Positions 55,241-64,000 of a stretch of 64,000 bases of DNA are shown piece by piece. The notes beneath the pieces were generated by a model that made no database searches, was not told the origin of the DNA, and worked only from the letters and a program-made list of their open reading frames with translations. Position 1 is the stretch's first letter; each line of letters opens with the position of its first letter. The translations under genes were made by a program, and so were the position numbers. This stretch comes from Tretioscincus oriximinensis (lineage: Eukaryota; Chordata; Lepidosauria; Squamata; Gymnophthalmidae), in contig JAJVDF010000261.1 of assembly GCA_022410635.1 (NCBI GenBank), positions 724,227-788,226 of the forward strand, in the 5' to 3' direction.

Positions 55241-58200
55241 AAAAACATAAAATTAGGCCAGTAGAATCAAATCGGATATTATTCTTGGTGCAGGCTTTAA
55301 TCCCCCTCCCCTTCTGTTTTCCTTGGATAAAAGGCATCCACTGAAAGTATAAGCTACTCCTTTAACAGCCCCTTTTTTTGGGGGGGGGGAGCTGGGGGTG
55401 GTGTTTGGCTCTTTTCCCTTTCCAAATATCTCTTTTAAAAATTGCACCAGAATAGAGATTTAAATTTCTAAACAGCCTCTCCTGATGGATGGTAGGGACA
55501 GTAGGTTCAGAAAAAAAATGAGGTTCAAAAAGAATTGGCAAACCTCAAGAAGGATTAAACACAGGCAGCTTGGATAACAAAAAAGGAGAAGAGGTGGCCA
55601 AAACTAAAACCATGTAAAAATATTTGCCCACTTTAAATTAGGCTTTAGTATTAAAATCCCTTTGGTCGGCTTTGAAAGGAACATAGAACCACAGCTGTAT
55701 TGTGATTATGCAGCAGGGAGGTAGACTGAACTCAGGCCGCATAACATTAAGGATATTTAGTGAGTTGGCAGCAACATTATTTAAAACTTACCCCATTTGC
55801 TCATGGAGGCTCAGCCATCTACTCGCTAAAAGGGCCTTTTGTCCCGGGTTTTCTGTTTGCATATTTCTTCCGATTCAGCAGCATAATCTGAAAGAAAGCT
55901 TCAATGGGACCTTCCTCATGAAGTTTTGGACCTTGCTGTAAAAGCTCATTGGCTCCCTAGTCACCGAGAATGGTGGGAACTGTAGAAAGGCAAGTGCAGC
56001 AATGGCTTCTGGGATTTGTGATGTCACAAGAATACCACAATGAAACGAGGACAGAAAAGGAACTGCGAGAAAGATTGGAGGTAAACGGGGACACACTTGC
56101 GAAAGTATTGCCTCACTTTTGTAAAAAGTAGGAATTTAAAACTTGTAATGAGGAAGCAGCTTTAGTGGTGTACTGGACCACCATCATACTTTGATAGTAG
56201 CCACATTAGCTACAGCAGAAGAAGTTATACACCAGTGTCTGACAGAGCATTTATTTAATTACCAGATTTCATTGGGATGGAATAGTGTTCTCTCAGGAAA
56301 GACAAGGATAAGGAATTTGGCGATTGTACTGACAACTAGCCTTAGATGCCTCATGCAAACACATCTGCTTACTGATAATTCATTCCCCTATATTGTCTTA
56401 TCATACCTTGAATACTCTGGTAGTGTTTTTATGCTCAGAAATCTCAAAACCAACTAGTAAGAATTCATTATAGATAACTCTCAATAGGTCTAGCCTTATC
56501 TGTATTTGTAGAAACAGTGATTTATAGGGCCACTGGGGATGTACCATAGTCAGCTATAAAAGGTCTATATAGCTGAAACAGATTAATACTCTAACTAAGG
56601 CATTTTGACACGCCAGATTAAAAGGCTTTATCAATTTTCAAAACTTAATCTGACTTTGGGGTTTAAAAACTAGAATATGATTGTTCTACTTTATGTGGAG
56701 GTGACACAGGGTTATATACAAAGCAGATTTGTCTTCTGAAGGCATACAGAGGAGTATTTTTCGAGGACATGCATTTTTCTACAAAATTTGAATAGTTGTT
56801 TGCGGGGTAATGGTTATCTCTTTTTTTAAGAGATAAATAGAAAAAATGTTGCTAAAGCCATTTCTCCTTTTTCTCCTGTGAGTTCCATTCCAACCCCTTT
56901 TTATACTGTACACTTAATTTTCACTTTTATCTGCTTGGTTCTATTCCACTTCAGTCCAGTATATGGCACTATGTTTCTTTCTTAATTGTATTCCACATGG
57001 CACCTCCTACTAGCTTTCTATTAGTTTCCAGGTAATTTAATCTGTTTGAGAATAAACACGACACACTAAAAACCACTGCCTTTTGGGGGCAAAGAGGTTA
57101 ATGAAAACCATTCTCAAATGGCTAACAAAAGGAAAAATGTGCACCTGAAAATGGATTCTGTTTCCTTAAGAAAGCAGGGAGGAGGAGGATCTTAAAAAGC
57201 AAAGAAAAATAAGGAACCTAATTATTGACCAAGTCAGCTGCCTGTTTGATATTGACACATCTAAACTGCTTTCAAAATCTACATTCTGTTTCTATCTTGC
57301 AGGACAGATGCTTAAGAAATCTGCCAATCTGAACCAGCCGTGGATTGAATCCATAAAAAATGTTGTTGCTTGTTTTTTTTTATTCTTTATAGAGACAAGA
57401 ATTAGCCCAGTTAAGAAATTGCTTGTTTTTTCCCATCCATCTGGTTGCATTTAGTTTGGAGATATAATTTTCTGAACTGATCACTTATGGGTAGACCATG
57501 CAATTAAAGTATTTGAAAAACAAACAGCTCTAAACCACAGTTTCTGAAGTGTGTGGCTTTGTACATGATGGCCCATTTTCCATGAAGAAATCATCAGCTT
57601 CTAGCCCAAGATTGCCTTTGGGAAGATGAAATAAAATCCAATTTCGGAGAAAGCCAAGGCTAGGAAAAGGCCAGTGCATTGAATGGGGAGATGTTTTTAT
57701 TTTACTCTCTTAACTTCAACAAATATATTGAGTGTCCAGTGGAGGCAGAAGACTTTTAATAACAATGTCCCACAGAGATAGAGGGAGGGGTCACTTTGTA
57801 CTGTTAAAAACAAATAAATGCATCCTTTAAGAGGCCAATTAGAGGCACATTTCTGCACAAAATGGTTACCTAGTTATTCATAGGTTTTAATGCAGATTTA
57901 TATTTTGAGGAAAAATTGTACTGCAGATATTCAACTCTACTTATATTGGATCCGACCTAAGGGCAGATGGACAACTGAGACTATGCGTCCACTTACTGCC
58001 ACTTACTTCCAGTGGGAATGCTCTTAAGGATTATGTTTCTAATTAGTGTGGCATGAAGCATATGCTAAAGGTGCCTGAAGGCAGAGTATGAAATAACACT
58101 ATTGCACATCAATACATATGCAGGAATGCATTTACCTTTGATATCGTAGCTCAGGCAGGCTACACCATATTAAAGTATCCATCCAAAAGTGGGCTTGATT

Positions 58201-58689
58201 GATCCTGACAATGTGCCAGATTCATAGTTGGTTTAGGAGGTCTCCAAAGTTCCCAGGGTGGGAGTGGGAAGGTCATATTATACTGACATAAGATGTATAT
58301 AAGATCTGGGTGTGTATCTGACATCTAATAAACTGCATTTTGCAGTGATGGAGCTTCTAAATTGTCCCTGATTGGACATTATAATCCAATCAGAGCAATT
58401 AGAACGTTGGATGCACACACGGAGAAGAGAAATAGAAAGATGACCTCAAACCACCCCCTGAGATACAGAGGCTTCTGCCTTTTCAGAATGTTGTAGAATT
58501 TTTTAAAAAACCTGACCAACTGATGTGCAGCAGCAGCTGAAAGGTAAAACCACCTAGCTGGCTCCACCCCTATTTGAATGAATAGATAAATTCAAAAAGA
58601 ACAAATATAAGGGAGTGCAAGAGACAGACTAAATGAGAACCCAAAAAGTAGACTTACTGCTTATAGAGTATAACTAAGGCACACAAAAT
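55241..58689. other. Long repeat-poor stretch
   Basis: About 3.4 kb without any recognised transposon, the cleanest part of the window. Sub-segments at 55640-55960 and 57840-57990 look evenly composed, with octamer-like 'tttgcatattt' (55856). There are no coding frames with motifs; the 88-residue frame at 56191-56457 is unsupported. The lack of insertions could mean selective constraint or chance. Confidence 0.35.
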
Positions 58690-58690
58690 A

Positions 58691-58814
58691 CAGAAAATGG
58701 GGGAAGGAAAGAGAAAAGGGAAGGTAGAGTGGGTGGGACGGGAGGGAAGGAAAACAGGCAAAAGAAGGAAAACATGAAGGAAAGAGACAATAAAGAAAAA
58801 GGAAAAGAAAAAAG
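58691..58814. repeat. Polypurine tract
   Basis: About 125 bp that is almost all A and G on the plus strand ('gggggaaggaaagagaaaag' and onward), with a few pyrimidine interruptions. It could adopt triplex DNA structure. Confidence 0.8.
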
Positions 58815-59040
58815 CTAAGTAGCATGAACTAACATCCTAACCCTTCCTAAAAGCTACCTTTTAATGCTTAATCTTAAAAAAGAAAGAAATGTATGGATGA
58901 GGCTGGGCTAATTTAATTCAGATGCAGTACCTTGCTATTAATAATAATAATGCTAATAATAAATTAATATTGAGACATTGATCTAGAGTTTGGCTAAAAA
59001 ATGACACCAAAGACAGATGTTCAAATTAGACTTATTGAAG
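58815..59040. other. Unassigned AT-rich flank of hAT copy 2
   Basis: Includes an AATAATAATAATG-type patch at about 58938-58964. No other feature. Confidence 0.4.
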
Positions 59041-59046
59041 TGCATG

Positions 59047-59618
59047 TAGGGTTGCCATACGTCCCGGGAAAGTGGGACAATTCCGGTTTGGAGGACTAAA
59101 ATATAGTCCCCTCCGGCTTTTAAGACAAAATCCTGGCTTTTTACATTCCCCGATGCTGCATCGGGGAATGTAAAAATGCAGGATTTTAAAGGCAAAGCAG
59201 CTGTCAGAGCTAACAGCTGCAGCCCGTGCAATGCTTTCCGGGGTCCTGGAAGGAACCTTGGAGCGAGCCGTAGCTGCTCCAGTGCTGGAGGCAAGGTTTA
59301 ACGCGCCTGCTTGCAAAGGGGGGCAACTCACCTCCAGCAAAGGAAAAACGCCTGGGTTTGTGACAGGAGGACAGCTTTGTCCAGGCATTTTTCCTCCGCT
59401 GGAGGCAAGTTGAAGCGCTAGGAGGTGCACGAAACCCCGCCTCCAGCCTTGGAGCAGCTACTCACAAGCAAGCAAGTGTGCACAAAGATGCTTGTGGTGA
59501 GACAGGCAGAAGAGAGGTTCTGCCTGTCTCACTACAAGCATCCATATGTGCACGCGCACGTACGTGTACGTGCATGCACCCCCACCGCACCCCGTCCCGG
59601 TTTTGGGCTGTCAAAATG
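59047..59618. mobile_element. Non-autonomous hAT-type DNA transposon, copy 2 (inverted)
   Basis: Reverse-oriented relative to 339-928. It starts TAGGGTTGCCATACGTCCCG and ends with 'ccggttttgggctgtcaaaa', where the last part of the terminal repeat is missing or replaced, so only one end is intact. The internal hairpins are present (for example 59478-59540 with 'gaggttctgcctgtctcac', and 59327-59411 with two inverted 'gcgtttttcc'-like cores). Many CpGs remain. No target duplication can be shown because of the damaged right end. Confidence 0.8.
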
Positions 59619-60892
59619 AAAAAGGTTCCAAGGTTTTGTAGCATTACGTGTAAGTGAATTTGTGAGATCCCTCATGAAATAAAGTATAGATGGAGGCTGA
59701 GAGAGAGAGATACAAGGCCTCTGCCTAAATCTACTCTCAGTCCACTTTTCCAAAACCAATTCGAAAACTGCACAGTATCTTCTTTCTACATTCTCTCATC
59801 GGAATCCCTAAATAAGTGTTTTTAAATTGATTTAAACTTCTGGCGAAGTGGGCTATGGTTCTAATGGGATTTACCATAAAGCTATGGGAAGAAAAGGCTG
59901 CCTGGTGGACAAGCTTTTATAATAAGGAGTTGCTGACATCATGAAAAAGCAGCATAGAAAAGCAGGCAGAAACCTTGGAAAGAGGCCTCTTTAGCCAAAC
60001 AGTCCCCAGTCCCACCCATAGGTAACATTTTTCCTGCTTAAAGTTGGGAGACCCGTCTGCATTTCCACATGAAATGCAGAAGCAGATGGGGAACAGAATA
60101 GCTGTTGTAGTGGAGTCAAGGTCTGCTGGAAAATGCACTTCCTCACAGAATTTCCGTTACCTAATTTATGGGTTTCAGTTCTATTTCTGCTTGCTTTTCT
60201 ACTCCATTTTCTAAGGATGAAAAATGCTTATTATACAAGCTTTGATGTAAATGTGTTTACCAGAAGGCCTAATCCAACATTAGAGAGGGAGGTGGGAGGA
60301 AACAACAATGACATAATAGCATGAGCCAAATTTCTCCTGCTGTTAGAGCCCATTGCATAACTGTAGAGCAATGAGCTTATTCCACTATTGTAGATATATA
60401 CGTAGTTATGATACTGACACAATTGTAAATGGGTGAAGGATGACAATTGGGTAAATCCCCAGGCTTTTCTTGGGATTTTGTAGGGAGACTTGGGGTTTGT
60501 AAATGTTGTATAACGTTGTATGGGTATTGGAGGGGAAATATGGATGCAGTAATTGGCTATGAAACTTATTTTCTACTAATCCCATCAGAGGAAACCTCGG
60601 GGAACCTTGACTTTGAGCTTTCCTAACTAGCAGTACAAACTTTATGTTCATATATAATATGAACATACAGACTTACCATAACCTGAGATTCCAATCAGAT
60701 ATGGTTTGTTAAAAGTTACTTTTTAAAGAAAAAATGTTCAAATAGTTGTTCGACTATACAACCGAGAACCTACTCTATGTTAGTCCAACTATATTCTACA
60801 TTCATCTCCATGTCACGCCATACCTACACTGATTGTGAGAGCTATCTACTGAAATGTAAATTTGTAATCTGAATTTCAGTTCCATCATTAAC
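59619..60892. other. Unassigned sequence, about 1.3 kb
   Basis: No recognised gene or repeat. Confidence 0.4.
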
Positions 60893-61009
60893 CTGATAGG
60901 GAAGATAGAATAAGATGTAAACCTTCTGGCAAAAATGAACCCTGTAAGCTACTCTGAGTCCCTTTGGGTGAGAAGTGGAGGCTATAAAAAACAGATTCTT
61001 CTTCTTCTA
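60893..61009 (+). mobile_element. tRNA-derived SINE, family 1, 3' part
   Basis: 'gggaagatagaataagatgt', then 'gtaagctactctgagtccct', then 'gaggctataaaaaacag' and a TTCTTCTTCTTC tail match the end of 9552-9875. The head is missing. Confidence 0.8.
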
Positions 61010-63462
61010 GTCACTCAGTAGAAAATGCTGCCCTTTTGCTCCTTCCCAACTCCTCTTAAAGAGTTGAGATCTCTGACTTCAGATCTCTGAAATCCCAAAT
61101 ACTGAGGATGTGCTCTTTCCAAAGCTTCAAATTAGGTAAAGTGAATGCAGGGAGGGAAATGCCTACTGGAAGATGCAGGAGATTGGAAATCACAAAAGAA
61201 ATTACTGAAGCAGCAGTAAATGTGTACTTTACTGTGACACTTGAATATCAATGCAATGCTGATATAATGCAGTTCCTACTGAGATTAGTGCTTGGAAAGT
61301 CTTATAGGTGGAAATTTGGATCCAGTGAGTCACTCCTTCCCTGTGCAGTCTGAAGCCCTTTTTGCACAGGTCTGTTAATGCAGTATAAGGAGTTCATGAT
61401 TCCCCATTGTTTGCCTGGGAATAGTGGTAATACACACTTTATATGTAGCAACAGTCCATGAAGTACATTCATGTACTGATGATCCATCAGCCCTATGTGT
61501 GTAACAACATTGGGTAACATTCATTAGCCATGGCAAGTTTGCATGTAGGACATATTTTCTGGTGGAGTGGAAATGTGGTTACTCCAGCTGGGATCCAAAG
61601 TGCGGTTTCAGATGCTTCTTTGCAGCAATGCCTCCATGTTCAGCACCGAATGTCAGCAGAACAGCACTTGGACAGCTCCGAGATCAGCTCCGAACTCTGC
61701 TGACACAAAGGTTGACATTCGTAACTGTGCTGATGTAAAACAGAGGCAGGGTGTGACTGATTGGCATGTGTAACAACAGTTTGATGTCCACATTCTTCCG
61801 CACTTTTAATGTGGCCCAAGCTCCTTAATGTATGAAATTCCATCCACATTAAGCTAGAGCTCATTAACTAATGTGTTTCAAGGATAAGTGCCAAAAAGAG
61901 CCACAGAACTGAAGATCCAACATTAGGTGCAACTCACCTCTTTACAGAATTGGCAGTAAAATGTTCTATTGACTGTCTTGTTCTTAGATTAAAATTTCAA
62001 TCCTAGTTGAACATTTCCTTGGAAAATAAAATATAAATGGATGTATTGTGCATTTGAATGATATTTCAGGAGTTCTTTTAAAAAATGCTTGAAAATAACT
62101 TTTTTTAAAAAAATTGTGTTTGCCTCCAACATTTCTACAGATAAGAAATTTATAGAAAATGAACTGAACTTCTATTTTTTAAAAGTGGTCCAGACCCCGG
62201 GGGGGGGGGGGGGGGTAGTTCTAAAATGCCTGTCCAACCTTGATCATAACACATCAAAAATATGAAGTTTGGGGCTGACCTTTATATTTCATTCCAAATC
62301 CTGAGCAATTTATAACTTTGCAACTGGGAGATCAAAGTTGTCTTATTTTCAGCTACTGTAGCTATAATGTGAAAAGTTGTTTTGTGTGTCAATATATTTC
62401 CTTCTATGTTTGATGAAAACATATCCAACTCTAATGATACAAAATCTCCCCTCCACAAAAGCAACATTCAGACTTCATTAATAGGATTCATTTCTGAATT
62501 ATTAATAGATATAATTAGAAATCCAAGCTGATATTGTCAAATTACTTAGCAAGTTTCCGTTCGGTCCCTTCTCAAACATTGCTTCCATTTAAAGTATCAG
62601 AAAGGAAAANTGAACCTTTACAAATGTATTTCAGTTTATGTAGGACATAAGCATCAGTTTCTGGCATAAAGTCTCTCATTATATAAGTGGCTGGACCACT
62701 TATACAAGTGATACTGTGTTTGTAATACACTCTAAAAATCAAATGTGTGTGTTTTGAATGAGGGGGAATAAAACAAATTTCCAAATCCAGCTTTAAGTAC
62801 CTCATTTTGGAATATGCCATAATACATACCCAATTAAGATTAGAGCATAGAATTGGCTGCCAAGTTACAATTGAGAGTTATCCTTGGGTAATGTTGGGGA
62901 AAGGATCAAGAGAAACAAACAATATAAGACTGATTCATATACTTTTGAGCAAAAGGGATTTGAAGATGTGAAAAAATCCAGCAGTTCTCTACAAGTTCGC
63001 ATTTAATGTATTAGTTTTATTGCAGATGAAATTCAAATCAGTTGTTGCTTTAGTGCCATTTTCTGTTTATTACAGAGTAAGTGGAAGTGGAATGAAGGTT
63101 TCTTATGGACCTAACAACAAACATAGCCTGTTTAATGGTGGTTCAGTGGTCTTCAGAATCAAACTGGACACACTACAGTTCAAAGAAAAAGTGAACTGCA
63201 CCAGCTTCTGTTTGATTTGATTCGAACCAAACAGATTTATAAATATATATTCATATATCTCCAGAACAAGCAGTTTTGAAATACAATTATCAAACAATAT
63301 AGTAATACTGACATTACAAGCTGCCCGTTGAAACTTCTTTTTTTTTACAAACTACTGAAGGTGCAGTACTTCTGCCCTGTTTTTTTTCTGGTAATCCTAT
63401 TATTACAACATCCAAAACAAAAAGTATTTACACTATGCCTTCATTAAGGCCCTGTGTGCACT
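61010..63462. other. Unassigned sequence, about 2.4 kb
   Basis: No gene recognised. A short inverted motif, TGTCAGCAGA...TCTGCTGACA, lies at about 61649-61703. G17 homopolymer at 62199-62215. One ambiguous base at 62610. Confidence 0.4.
62199..62215. repeat. G17 homopolymer
   Basis: Seventeen consecutive G residues preceded by CCCC. Its length in the assembly is unlikely to be reliable. Confidence 0.9.
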
Positions 63463-63634
63463 TAGGTTTGCCAGATTTGTAGTTGGAAAATAAAGAATAT
63501 CTTCCAGCTCCTGCCCTATTTCCTTCCCCTCAGTTCTTGCCTAACACTGTCTTCTTCTCCCATATCCCCACAGGCAGCACAAAAGGAGCAAAAACTGTAT
63601 TGTCCCTTGAAAAATTATTTATCTGGCAACCTCA
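63463..63634. mobile_element. Short MITE-like element with TAGGTTTGCCAGAT ends
   Basis: Left TAGGTTTGCCAGAT and right, inverted, AGGTTGCCAGATAA. The flanks TGTGCACT (63455-63462) and TTTGCACT (63635-63642) match at 7 of 8 bases, in line with a hAT-type 8-bp duplication. The interior has no frame. Confidence 0.55.
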
Positions 63635-63642
63635 TTTGCACT

Positions 63643-64000
63643 GATCGGAGTAATATGCTTTAGGGATTTTTTTACACCTCATCTTGATGTATTGTAACAG
63701 ATGACTAAATACACTGTTGAGCCTGTGCAAACAGAGTTTAAATGTAAATAAAATCAGTGTAGAGTTAGAGTATGATCATTTTAAACTAGACAAGGTCAAA
63801 TCAAGTATTCTTTCAATATAACTACTTGGGCAAGTAAAATCATGTTAGAGCTTAAATAGTTATGATATCTGTTTATTTATTTGCATTACTTATGACCTCT
63901 TTAAGAGAATCAACACACCCTGCTTGATTTGTTAGTCTCTGTCCCCCCGTGACCTGTCAGATAAAGTTGGAAATAGTCTATAAAGACAACAAATGCATAA
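63643..64000. other. Unassigned AT-rich end of window
   Basis: No recognised feature. Confidence 0.4.

Overview
This window looks like non-coding nuclear DNA from a squamate reptile. It is AT-rich and CpG-poor, and it is full of old, mixed vertebrate retrotransposons: CR1/L3-type LINEs, L1 LINEs and two tRNA-derived SINE families of the kind common in lizards and snakes. It also holds many short non-autonomous DNA transposons and one mariner element. A lizard, perhaps a gecko, is my guess from the repeat flavour, but I cannot prove it. I found no convincing protein-coding gene, tRNA or rRNA gene. The longest open frames are transposon remnants, simple repeats or chance frames. The window is best read as intergenic or large-intron sequence.

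Layout. 0-11 kb: a 590-bp hAT-type element with an exact 8-bp target duplication (339-928), several decayed CR1 pieces (1690-2260, 2571-2780, 3340-3520, 5240-5850, 10341-10620), a tRNA-derived SINE (9552-9875) and small inverted-repeat elements. 13-17 kb: AT-rich sequence, the zinc-knuckle C-terminus of a LINE (14507-14810), a CCA/ACA simple repeat and a complex mariner bounded by identical 29-bp inverted repeats and TA (15513-17010). 18-23 kb: fold-back elements and dispersed repeats. 24.2-26.3 kb: one L1 inserted into an older L1, with a 16-bp target duplication. 26.8-32 kb: SINE, short L1 tail, CR1 tail and a near-complete palindromic element with a 12-bp target duplication. 33.4-34.4 kb: a block with a diverged second copy at 50.0-51.5 kb; a CR1 interrupts only the second copy. 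34.8-42.7 kb: a hAT element with an 8-bp duplication, SINE, CR1 tail, MITE-like repeats and a nearly exact 180-bp direct repeat. 45-58 kb: mostly single-copy-looking sequence with some CpG-retaining patches that could be regulatory. 59-64 kb: a second copy of the hAT element, opposite in orientation to the first, plus a SINE fragment and one more short inverted-repeat element.

How the parts relate. There is no pathway or operon here. The relationships are historical. CR1 and L1 RT fragments record LINE activity. The SINEs and several unassigned tails share a 3' hairpin-like module, which suggests a common LINE partner. hAT- and mariner-type inverted repeats record DNA-transposon activity. The most unusual signals are a palindromic repeat family carrying long, retroposition-like target duplications; the composite mariner with two different sets of internal deletions; the hAT element built from a chain of hairpins; and the paralogous block that gives an empty-site view of a CR1 insertion. 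No searches or alignments could be run, so family names rest on recognition of motifs, termini and reading frames by eye.
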